A DNA stretch of 24,923 nt, taken from positions 442 to 25,364 of the forward strand of contig DAJV01000011.1 in NCBI GenBank assembly GCA_002496475.1. The letters are read 5' to 3'. Shown here one piece after another: positions 7,444 to 14,885 of this stretch; position 1 is the stretch's first letter; each line of letters begins with the position of its first letter. This DNA comes from Vulcanisaeta sp. UBA163. Lineage in GTDB: Archaea > Thermoproteota > Thermoprotei > Thermoproteales > Thermocladiaceae. The position numbers and the translations under genes are program-made. Below the pieces are notes generated by a model that saw nothing but the letters and a program-made list of their open reading frames with translations, had not been told where the DNA came from and searched no databases.

Positions 7444-7737
7444 TCACGTGTACATATCAACGAATTCGAGCCAAGTATCGAGTTCATCAACACTCATCCT
7501 TTGCCTAGAGCTGCCTCTCTCGATCCAAGCCTCCCTAGGCACCAATTCACCGCCTCTCTTGGTAAATAGTACTCTTATCATTGGTCCGGTCTCATCACCG
7601 GCATTCTCAGTACCGGCAGCTTCCTCTTCGCTCGGGGCATGGAATAATAGCTCAACGGTATCCTCGGTCTCCCTAAAATCATACTGCGGATTACCCCTAA
7701 TGAAGTTCATGAGTTTATCGTAATTAATTATCCTCAT
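7444..7737 (-). CDS. Small acidic protein of unknown function
   Basis: This 97-residue protein (MRIINYDKLMNFIRGNPQYD at its start) has no motif I recognise. It has a strongly acidic middle (APSEEEAAGTENAGDETG), which is probably a disordered loop, and an ordered-looking C-terminal half (MIRVLFTKRGGELVPREAW, then SVDELDTWLEFVDMY). The strand-loop-helix pattern suggests a compact alpha/beta domain. A longer reading from an ATG at 7749 adds four residues. I prefer 7737 because the nearest TATA-like box is centred 29 bases before it. It lies alone between a TauE-like permease and a membrane protein, all on the minus strand. Confidence 0.7.
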   Translation of the reverse strand: MRIINYDKLMNFIRGNPQYDFRETEDTVELLFHAPSEEEAAGTENAGDETGPMIRVLFTKRGGELVPREAWIERGSSRQRMSVDELDTWLEFVDMYT

Positions 7738-7760
7738 TAGAATAATCAAATAAAGCCTGG

Positions 7761-7771
7761 TAATTAATTTT
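7761..7771 (-). promoter_or_regulatory. TATA-like box for the small acidic protein
   Basis: AAAATTAATTA on the minus strand is centred about 29 bases before the ATG at 7737 and only 17 before the alternative ATG at 7749, which favours the shorter start. Confidence 0.4.
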
Positions 7772-7797
7772 CTCTCACCCTGATTAATTTTAAGTAA

Positions 7798-8637
7798 TTA
7801 TGGTATTACATGGTAAATCTTCATTAGCATGTATATGCCCACAAGCACTATTATTGCTCCATATGCAATCCTCAGCGTTTTCTTTGGGGCCTTAACGGCC
7901 AGGCTAGTGCCTGCATAACCACCTGCAGCACCACCAATGACGTATAATAGGGCTATTAGTATTAATACATCGCCGTAGTACCAATACTCAGCACCACTGG
8001 CCACGCCAAACGTACCAACACTTAACAAGCTGGTTCCAATTGCCCTTGTTATGCAGAGTCCAGCCGAGAACATTAGGCTGGGCACTATTAGGAAGCCACC
8101 ACCAATACCGAAGTAGCCACTGACTAAGCCCACTATGAAACCGAAGAATGCAACCTTGACTATTGTAAATGTTGTTAGCCTAGGGCACCTTTGAATGGCA
8201 TTCATCACATGATTAACCTCATCGGCAGTGCCCGCCTGTGTTGACTCCCTCCTAATCGCCATGTAAATGCCCAGTACTATCATGGCTATTGCGAAGTAAG
8301 TAAGTAGGTCAGTGCCTGGGGTTATGTGTCCCAAATAAGCCCCTATCAAGGAACCCACAAGGCCTACGCCGGAGAATATGCCGCCTATCCTTGGCGCCAC
8401 GTTCCTCTTCCTAAGGTGCATGTAGGAGTTTATGTAGGCGTTAAGTCCAACAGCTAGTGCAGTTGTACCAATGGCAATGTGGGCTGCGTCAGGCATGGTG
8501 TCAAGTCCAACGAAATAAAGGAATAACGGGACGGCCAATATACTACCGCCACCACCAATAAGGCCGAGTGAGAAACCAACCAGTATCCCCGATACTATTG
8601 ACAACACGTACTGCACAATCGTTATTACCACAGTCAT
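7798..8637 (-). CDS. TauE/SafE family membrane transporter (probable anion/sulfur-compound permease)
   Basis: This 279-residue integral membrane protein has the internal duplication typical of the TauE/SafE (former DUF81) family. The first half carries GFSLGLIGGGGSILAVPLF and AIGTTALAVGLNAYIN. The second half repeats it as GLVSGYFGIGGGFLIVPSLM and AIGTSLLSVG. About eight hydrophobic segments can be placed, with a cytoplasmic loop near the middle (RRESTQAGTADEVNH). Members export or take up sulfite, sulfoacetate or other organosulfur anions, but the substrate cannot be told here. It is a single gene with its own TATA box. Confidence 0.9.
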   Translation of the reverse strand: MTVVITIVQYVLSIVSGILVGFSLGLIGGGGSILAVPLFLYFVGLDTMPDAAHIAIGTTALAVGLNAYINSYMHLRKRNVAPRIGGIFSGVGLVGSLIGAYLGHITPGTDLLTYFAIAMIVLGIYMAIRRESTQAGTADEVNHVMNAIQRCPRLTTFTIVKVAFFGFIVGLVSGYFGIGGGFLIVPSLMFSAGLCITRAIGTSLLSVGTFGVASGAEYWYYGDVLILIALLYVIGGAAGGYAGTSLAVKAPKKTLRIAYGAIIVLVGIYMLMKIYHVIP

Positions 8638-8660
8638 ACACTCCCAGGAATAACTATACC

Positions 8661-8670
8661 TTATTTTAAG
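8661..8670 (-). promoter_or_regulatory. TATA box for the TauE/SafE gene
   Basis: CTTAAAATAA on the minus strand is centred about 28 bases before the ATG at 8637. The T-rich stretch next to it (minus strand TTTTTGAAT, about 8679-8687) could also end the PPDK transcript. Confidence 0.55.
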
Positions 8671-8826
8671 CTTTTTAATTCAAAAATTGGACTAAATAAT
8701 TAAATTTTATGGCAATCAGCAATAATTAGTGAGTACTTGCGGCATTTTTATCCCTTATTTAATCCTCGTAGAATTACGTGAAATATTGAGAGGGATTTTT
8801 TAGAGATCAATTTTCTAAGTTCAATA

Positions 8827-11508
8827 CTAATATATGTGTATCTTCGGTGCCTTGCCTAGTATCTTCAAGGATTCCTGGGCGGCCACAAGCCTAGCCACTG
8901 GTACCCTATATGGTGATGCACTGAAGTAATTCAATCCCCTGCCGACTACCCTGGCAAGTATCTTTATTGAGTCTGGGTCACCACCATGCTCGCCGCAAAT
9001 ACCAATCTCTATACTGGGTTTAACGCTCCTGGCTAGATCAATTGCAATCTTCATTATTTTTGCAACCCCATCCTCATCAATTGTCACAAATGGGTCGTAG
9101 GGCAGTATACCGAGCTCCAAGTACTTGCTCATGAACTTATTCTCCACATCATCCCTGCTAAAACTAAAGACTGCTTGTGTTAGGTCGTTCGTTCCAAAGC
9201 TCATGAAATCCACGACCTTTGCAATCTTATCGGCGGTTAGGCATGACCTGACGGTCTCCATCATGGTGCCAATCTTGAAGTCAATCCTATCGCCATAGGC
9301 CTTAAACACCTCCTCTGCCGTGGGCTTAACCACATTGTTTATTATTATCTCGAGTTCCCTAACCTCAGCTACCTGTGGTATCATTATCTGTAACTCCACG
9401 TGCTTACCCCTCCTCTTCAGTTCAAGGGCTGCGGATAGCATCGCCTTTACTTGAGCCGCGTATATCTCTGGGAATGTTATACCCACTCTAACGCCCCTGT
9501 GTCCCATCATTGGATTAGCCTCCATCAAAGCCTTAACCCTGGTCAGTAGTCTCTCCTTCTCGGGGTCCGGCTTACCCAAGGTTCTAGTCCTGGTAACCTC
9601 CGTAACTAATTCCTCAAAGTTTGGTAGGAACTCGTGCAATGGTGGATCAAATAACCTAATGGTTACCGGGTAACCCTCCATTATCTCAAGTATTTCCAAG
9701 AAGTCCCTCTTCATCATCTCAGCCAGTTGGTCAAGCAATTCCCTCCTTTCACTTGAATTATCTGATAGTATGACCTTCCTAAATAATTCGAGTCTTCCCG
9801 GTGCCCTGAACATCCTCTCTGTCCTAAGTAATCCTATTCCCCTCGCGCCGAATTTCCTGGCTATCGTGGCATCATCAGGCGTATCCGCATTGGCCCTTAT
9901 ACCAAACACAGCCACTGAATCAGCCATGTCCAGGAACTCAAAGAACTCAGGCGGTAGCTTAGGCTCTATAGTCGGTACCTTGCCCAGGTATACATTACCA
10001 GTGAAGCCATCAATTGTTATCCAATCACCCTCCCTAAACATCAAGTCGCCTACCTTGGCAACCCTGGTACCATAATCAATCTGCAGCGCCTCGGCCCCAA
10101 CGACGGCTGGTCTACCTATTGCCCTGGCCACGACAGCGGCATGACTTGTCGCGCCACCCCTGCTGGTTAATACTCCAACCGATGCGTAGAAGCCGTGAAC
10201 ATCATCCGGCTTCGTTTCCTCCCTAACCAGGATCACCTGCTTACTGGCCTTGGACCACTCAACTGCCCTATCAGGATCGAAGACTGCTTGCCCACTCACG
10301 GCACCTGGCGATGCCGCTATGCCCTTGGTTAATGGTTTACCGGCCTTGGATTCATCAATTCTTGGATAGAGCATTTGAAGTATGTGCTCAGACTTAACAC
10401 CCATTATTGCCTCCTCCTTGGTTATCATGCCCTCCTTATACATGTCAACCCTCGTCTTCAAAACAGCTAGTGGGTTCATCTTCGCATTCCTGGTCTGCAG
10501 GAACCATAGCTTGCCCTTCTCAATGGTGAACTCCACGTCCTGAACTTCCTTCTTAGTCCTCTCAATGAGCTTAACACCGTTGTATAACTGCTCATAGACC
10601 TCGGGCATTTCCTCCCTGAGCTTCTCAATGGGTTTGGGAGTCCTTATACCGGCTACTACGTCTTCACCCTGGGCATAGGGCAAGTACTCGCCGTAAAGCT
10701 TATTCTCGCCGGTCGCTGGGTCCCTGGAGAACACGACACCAGTCGCTGACCTCCAGTCGGCATTGCCGAATACCATTGTTACGATGGCTGTGGCGGTGCA
10801 ATCCGCAATTTCTGGCGTTATTTTATTAGCCTCCCTATAGAACTTGGCCCTTGGCGAGTTCCAGGACTTAAACACAGCCTCTACTGAGAGTTTTAATTGT
10901 TCCCATGGGTCATCAAACACCTTACCAAACCTTTTATTGAATATTTGCTTGTAAATCTCGACAAGTTCCTTAAGTCCCTCAAGCGGTATTTCCGGGTCCT
11001 CCTTCACGCCATACTTCCGCTTAACCTCATCAAGTGGCTTATTGAACTCTTCCTCGGGAATGCCCAAGACTATCCTACCGAACATCGCTAGGAATCTTCT
11101 GTAGGCGTCGTATGCACCGTGTTCATTATTGATCCTCTTAGCTAGGCCGTAAACCGTCCTATCATTAAGCCCCACGTTTAGTACAGTATCCATCATTCCT
11201 GGCATTGATACCGCCGCGCCGGACCTAACGCTAACCAGTAATGGTTTTTCAGGATCGCCAAGCTTATACCCAGTCTTCTCCTCAAGGTATCTAACGCCCC
11301 TGGTAACCTCGTCCATCAAGCCCTCAGGTAGCTCCTCACCCCCTTCATAGTACTCCCTACAGGCCTTGGTGGTTATTATAATGCCTGGAGGAACAGGTAA
11401 CCCAAGTCTTGTCATTAGGACGAGGCTCGAGGCCTTACCACCTATTAACTTAACGTCATCAGGATCTGCCTCCTCAAATGTTAATACGTACTTACCAAGA
11501 GAACCCAT
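8827..11508 (-). CDS. ppdK: Pyruvate, phosphate dikinase
   Basis: PPDK interconverts pyruvate + ATP + Pi and phosphoenolpyruvate + AMP + PPi in the cytoplasm. The 893-residue protein is full length. The nucleotide-binding domain (about 1-340) includes LIGGKASSLVLM and the Gly-rich SGAAVSMPGMMDTVLN. The swivelling phosphohistidine domain has GGATSHAAVVAR with the phosphorylated His at residue 456. The C-terminal PEP/pyruvate barrel has FGTNDLTQ (771-778) and the catalytic Cys838 in GICGEHGG. It is a PPDK rather than a PEP synthase, as shown by the length and these signatures. It follows the pyrophosphatase gene on the same strand, 215 bp away, with its own TATA box 28 bases upstream. The direction in vivo is not fixed by sequence. 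Confidence 0.97.
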   Translation of the reverse strand: MGSLGKYVLTFEEADPDDVKLIGGKASSLVLMTRLGLPVPPGIIITTKACREYYEGGEELPEGLMDEVTRGVRYLEEKTGYKLGDPEKPLLVSVRSGAAVSMPGMMDTVLNVGLNDRTVYGLAKRINNEHGAYDAYRRFLAMFGRIVLGIPEEEFNKPLDEVKRKYGVKEDPEIPLEGLKELVEIYKQIFNKRFGKVFDDPWEQLKLSVEAVFKSWNSPRAKFYREANKITPEIADCTATAIVTMVFGNADWRSATGVVFSRDPATGENKLYGEYLPYAQGEDVVAGIRTPKPIEKLREEMPEVYEQLYNGVKLIERTKKEVQDVEFTIEKGKLWFLQTRNAKMNPLAVLKTRVDMYKEGMITKEEAIMGVKSEHILQMLYPRIDESKAGKPLTKGIAASPGAVSGQAVFDPDRAVEWSKASKQVILVREETKPDDVHGFYASVGVLTSRGGATSHAAVVARAIGRPAVVGAEALQIDYGTRVAKVGDLMFREGDWITIDGFTGNVYLGKVPTIEPKLPPEFFEFLDMADSVAVFGIRANADTPDDATIARKFGARGIGLLRTERMFRAPGRLELFRKVILSDNSSERRELLDQLAEMMKRDFLEILEIMEGYPVTIRLFDPPLHEFLPNFEELVTEVTRTRTLGKPDPEKERLLTRVKALMEANPMMGHRGVRVGITFPEIYAAQVKAMLSAALELKRRGKHVELQIMIPQVAEVRELEIIINNVVKPTAEEVFKAYGDRIDFKIGTMMETVRSCLTADKIAKVVDFMSFGTNDLTQAVFSFSRDDVENKFMSKYLELGILPYDPFVTIDEDGVAKIMKIAIDLARSVKPSIEIGICGEHGGDPDSIKILARVVGRGLNYFSASPYRVPVARLVAAQESLKILGKAPKIHIY

Positions 11509-11531
11509 TGCAATTCTAGGTATCTCCGATT

Positions 11532-11540
11532 TTTATAAAT
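11532..11540 (-). promoter_or_regulatory. TATA box for ppdK
   Basis: ATTTATAAA on the minus strand is centred about 28 bases before the ATG at 11508. The remaining 215-bp spacer up to the pyrophosphatase stop is AT-rich and shows no further gene. Confidence 0.6.
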
Positions 11541-11723
11541 TTTATTATATCGATCATTATTAATACTTCTTCTATTGATTAATCATTAACAATAATTATA
11601 AACACTAAATTAAGGTATCATGACCTATTGCATGATGATAAAGCGATAATGATATGATTTATTTGTAAAATATTTATGAGATTAATGTCAATTATTATTT
11701 TTAGGAAAACTGAGGATTCCTAC

Positions 11724-13949
11724 TCATAATGCGGAAATTATAACCAGGATTATGTGGATTATTGGTATTGCCGCGAGATTAATAAGGCTGACATAGGCGA
11801 TGAGTGGTGCGAAGACTATCGATACTGTATTAACCACCTTAATCAATGGATTAAGTGATGGGCCCGTGGTGTCCTTGAATGGATCACCTACCACGTCACC
11901 TACCACGGCATTCTTATGCGGTTCACTCTTCTTACCGAACCTCTGTCCATTGATAACAAGGCCCTCGATTTCTATGTACTTCTTGGCATTGTCCCAGGCA
12001 CCGCCTGCATTGGCCATGAGTAAAGCCCTTGGGAAACCAGCGATTATTACACCAAAGATTAAACCAACAAGTCCAATCCAACCAAGCGCCAGTCCAATAA
12101 CTATTGGGATGATGACTGCGGATAGCCCGGGCACAAGGAAACTCTTTAGTGCGTGGCTGGTCACTATGTCGATTGCTCTGTTGTAATCAGGCTTCTCCTG
12201 GGGCCAAAGCTCAAGTATTTTCTTAGACCTGAACTGCCTCCTAATCTCCTCAACAAGCTCACCAGCCGCCTTACCAACGGAGGTCAGGGTACTACTTGAG
12301 AAGAAGTATACAAGGGCTACCCCAACAAGGGCTCCAATTATTATCCTTGGATCAACAACTGTTAATTCACCAAAGGCGCTGGTCAGGGTCTGCATTGTTA
12401 GTGGTATGCCCTTAATCTGTACCATTCTTTCCACGACCTCGTATATGAAGCCTATGAATAGGATTAAGGCGGCTAGACCGGCGCTGGCTATTGCATAACC
12501 CTTTGTGGTTGCCTTGAAGGTGTTGCCAATAGCATCAAGGGAGTCCGTTATTTCCCTCACATCCTCCATGCCGGTCATCTCCACGAGACCACCTGCATTA
12601 TCACTTACTGGGCCATATGAATCCAGGGAAATAACCAAGCCAGCGAGACTTAGTAAGCCCACAGATGCTATCGCAGTGCCGAATATACCACCCCTAATAC
12701 CGCCTGGTGGTATGTACATGGAGCCCAGCACGTATGATATGCCGAGAGCCGTCACCACCATTAGTATTGTAGGCACGGCGCTTAGTAACCCATATGAATA
12801 ACCAGCTACTATGACATTTGATGCGGACAACGTCGCCTGCGCCGCAATATTCCTAACAGGCGGGAATGTGTAGTGAGTGAAGTACTCTGTTACGTATAGG
12901 ACGACTATTGCCGTTACCATACCCAGTAGGTCAGCCACAAATATTGCCATTGCCTCCATTAATGGGAATACAACGAATGCGTATACGGCGACAAGTATGG
13001 CGGCAACTATTATTGTCGTATAAAGTGCCATGTTTAGTTTACCCATGGCTGCAGCGGCTAGGTTCTTACCCTTAACCTCACCCCTAACTACCTGGACACC
13101 AACCAGTGTGCTTATTAGCGTTAACGTGGCTATCATTACGGATAACCTAATTAAGGTTGATGATAATCCAAATACTGCAGCCAGTAGTAATGCACCTGCG
13201 AGTACTACTATGAAGCTCTCGTAGACATCACTAGCCATGCCTGCACAATCACCCACATTATCGCCAACGTTATCAGCAATAACACCGGGATTCCTCGGAT
13301 CATCCTCCGGTATTCCAGCCTCAACCTTACCAACAATGTCCGCACCCCAATCAGCGGCCTTCGTGTATATACCACCGGCAACCCTTATGAATAGTGATAC
13401 TAGGCTGGCGCCAAACGCCACTGGTGCCATTGCCTCAGCCCACAGGGGGGTTGGTAGAACCGATGAGTATGCCATGTATAGTATGGTAATTACCAGCAGT
13501 GCTATGCTGGCAAGTGATAACCCCATCACTGTACCGGCCTTAAAGGATGTACTTAGGGCAGCACCCATGCCGTTCCTAGCCATCCAAGCCGTTTTTGCCG
13601 CGCTCCTGGTTGTTACATACATACCTATGTAACCGGCAGCAGCGCTACCGATTGCGCCCAGGGCAAATGCGAGGGCTGCAAGGCCCGACATTAGGCCATT
13701 AATGGGTTTTGGAAACAATACGTAGTATGCAGCCCATATCAGGATTGTTAGTACGACACCTGTTGGTAGTATTGTCTTGTACTCCCTCATTAGGAATGTC
13801 TTAGCACCTTCGGCAATGAGCATGTTTATTTCCGTCAACTCCCTCTTCCCCGGTTTAATCCTTAGTACAGATGCCGCATTATAACCAGCCAGGGCCAGTC
13901 CCACAATTGGTATTGCTATGGCCAGTATTAATTCCAAGGGTAGCATCAT
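11724..13949 (-). CDS. hppA: Membrane-bound H+-translocating pyrophosphatase, K+-independent type
   Basis: This pump couples PPi hydrolysis to proton movement across the membrane. About 16 hydrophobic helices can be followed over 741 residues. The substrate site is intact: KAADWGADIVGKVE, then IPEDDPRNPGVIADNVGDNV and GDCAGMASDVYESF. The second acidic cluster near the C-terminus (GGAWDNAKKYIE, then GDPFKDTTGPS) is also present. The segment GNTFKATTKG has Lys and Thr at the two positions that define K+-independent enzymes; K+-dependent ones have Ala there. I start at the ATG at 13949. The upstream in-frame ATG at 13979 would add a basic stretch (MFKSHRLRGY) against the usual outside N-terminus, and its codons overlap a TATA box. 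A gene ending 10 residues longer remains possible. Confidence 0.95.
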   Translation of the reverse strand: MMLPLELILAIAIPIVGLALAGYNAASVLRIKPGKRELTEINMLIAEGAKTFLMREYKTILPTGVVLTILIWAAYYVLFPKPINGLMSGLAALAFALGAIGSAAAGYIGMYVTTRSAAKTAWMARNGMGAALSTSFKAGTVMGLSLASIALLVITILYMAYSSVLPTPLWAEAMAPVAFGASLVSLFIRVAGGIYTKAADWGADIVGKVEAGIPEDDPRNPGVIADNVGDNVGDCAGMASDVYESFIVVLAGALLLAAVFGLSSTLIRLSVMIATLTLISTLVGVQVVRGEVKGKNLAAAAMGKLNMALYTTIIVAAILVAVYAFVVFPLMEAMAIFVADLLGMVTAIVVLYVTEYFTHYTFPPVRNIAAQATLSASNVIVAGYSYGLLSAVPTILMVVTALGISYVLGSMYIPPGGIRGGIFGTAIASVGLLSLAGLVISLDSYGPVSDNAGGLVEMTGMEDVREITDSLDAIGNTFKATTKGYAIASAGLAALILFIGFIYEVVERMVQIKGIPLTMQTLTSAFGELTVVDPRIIIGALVGVALVYFFSSSTLTSVGKAAGELVEEIRRQFRSKKILELWPQEKPDYNRAIDIVTSHALKSFLVPGLSAVIIPIVIGLALGWIGLVGLIFGVIIAGFPRALLMANAGGAWDNAKKYIEIEGLVINGQRFGKKSEPHKNAVVGDVVGDPFKDTTGPSLNPLIKVVNTVSIVFAPLIAYVSLINLAAIPIIHIILVIISAL

Positions 13950-13968
13950 GTAACCACGCAACCTATGA

Positions 13969-13977
13969 CTTTTAAAC
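13969..13977 (-). promoter_or_regulatory. TATA box for hppA, proximal
   Basis: GTTTAAAAG on the minus strand is centred about 24-27 bases before the tandem ATGs at 13949 and 13946. A second box, ATTTTTATAAT at about 14007-14016, would suit the longer start at 13979. Both may be used. Confidence 0.45.
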
Positions 13978-14078
13978 ATTATTACTCATAATAATCCTTA
14001 GACCCGATTATAAAAATGCCTATTTTTGACATGATATGTATTTTTAAGTAAGAAATATTAACATCTAGAGGGAAATTA

Positions 14079-14753
14079 ATGATTGTGGCGAAGGGTTTAA
14101 GTATTCAACAGGCCGTTAGGGTCGTTATTGAGGAGAATCCACTTTATGTAACGCTACTGACCAGCGGACTTGTTAACCTTTCAGCACTTGCAAGGGATAT
14201 TAAGCCACTGGTTGATTCAATGATTGGTAAGGACACCAAGGTATTCACAATAGTCAAAGCCCTGGAGAGGATCTCCATGAATTATAAATTAGTTAATGAG
14301 TACCCTGACATAATCAAGGCCCTGAGCATGGCTGAGATAATAACGTATAGTGGCATGGGAGAGGTTGAGATAACCTTGATGGAGGAGAACAAGGAGAAGG
14401 TGCTTAAGCTTAGGGACCTCCTCTCCACCGCGAAGATCCACTTCATAATACTTAATGATGGGAATAGGATGCATGTAATAGCACCCCTTATGTACATAAC
14501 GAGCATTTGCACGGAGTCCAAGATCGATGAGTACGGCATGGTAAGGATAATGTTTACTGGAAAGGCGCCGGTGGGTATTGTAACGTTTTTAGTCCAAGTC
14601 ATGAAGTCGAACCAAATAGTTGCAAAACATGTACTTAGGTATGACAATGACATATACATAGTCGTGGATAGGGAAAAGATACCGCTTTTGCTAAATATAA
14701 TTGAGAGGTTAAGAACCACTGCCTTCCTCCATGTGTCACGGGAAGGTAAGTGA
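14079..14753 (+). CDS. Unknown archaeal protein with ACT-like C-terminal region
   Basis: The 224-residue protein has no catalytic motif. Residues 8-75 are helical (SIQQAVRVVIEENPLYVTLL, then NLSALARDIKPLVDSMIGK) and resemble a small HTH-like or helical-bundle domain. The C-terminal half looks like one or two ACT-type folds, best seen in GMVRIMFTGKAPVGIVTFLV and the strand-helix end DIYIVVDREKIPLLLNIIERL. ACT domains usually bind amino acids or other small ligands, so a sensor role is possible but inferred. AGAGGG lies six bases before the ATG and a TATA-like box is at 14041-14050, giving a short leader. It is divergent from hppA and upstream of the sRNA candidate. Confidence 0.75.
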   Translation: MIVAKGLSIQQAVRVVIEENPLYVTLLTSGLVNLSALARDIKPLVDSMIGKDTKVFTIVKALERISMNYKLVNEYPDIIKALSMAEIITYSGMGEVEITLMEENKEKVLKLRDLLSTAKIHFIILNDGNRMHVIAPLMYITSICTESKIDEYGMVRIMFTGKAPVGIVTFLVQVMKSNQIVAKHVLRYDNDIYIVVDREKIPLLLNIIERLRTTAFLHVSREGK

Positions 14754-14784
14754 GTCCTCACTGAGGGTCAATGGGAATAAAGAA

Positions 14785-14792
14785 CTTTAAAC
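14785..14792 (+). promoter_or_regulatory. TATA box for the box C/D sRNA candidate
   Basis: CTTTAAAC is centred about 25-26 bases upstream of box C of the candidate sRNA at 14814, placing the predicted transcription start at or just before box C. Confidence 0.55.
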
Positions 14793-14813
14793 CGTAGGAT
14801 AATGCATAAATTA

Positions 14814-14863
14814 GTGATGAGTCTACGGGTGCTGATTAGATGAACGAAAGCGGCCTCTGCTGA
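14814..14863 (+). ncRNA. Candidate box C/D guide sRNA (2'-O-methylation)
   Basis: Box C is GTGATGA (14814-14820), a perfect RUGAUGA. Eleven bases later comes box D', CTGA (14832-14835). A degenerate box C', TAGATGA (14837-14843), follows, then a 16-base stretch and box D, CTGA (14860-14863). A TATA box lies about 26 bases upstream. The short size and internal C'/D' layout are those of archaeal C/D sRNAs, which work with the Nop5 and fibrillarin encoded in this window. By the N+5 rule the D' guide would direct methylation of the fifth base of CACCCGUAGAC, and the D guide the fifth base of CAGAGGCCGCUU. I have not identified these targets. Flanks TAAATTA (14807-14813) and TAATTTA (14869-14875) can pair, though not flush with box D. 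Confidence 0.72.
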
Positions 14864-14867
14864 ACCC

Positions 14868-14880
14868 ATAATTTAATTAA
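14868..14880 (+). promoter_or_regulatory. TATA-like box for the M24 peptidase gene
   Basis: ATAATTTAATTAA starts 5 bases after box D of the sRNA candidate. It is too close to the ATG at 14886 but about 30 bases before a GTG at 14904 and 38 before the ATG at 14913, so it favours a downstream start. Confidence 0.4.
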
Positions 14881-14885
14881 AACCC

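Noticed and set aside
8638..8826. ATCCCT and AGGGAT inverted repeat in the gap after ppdK
   Set aside because: A six-base stem with a loop of more than 30 bases in AT-rich DNA is expected by chance.
11800..13632. Several long open frames antisense to the pyrophosphatase gene
   Set aside because: They mirror the codon periodicity of hppA, have no family signature and no promoter or ribosome site.
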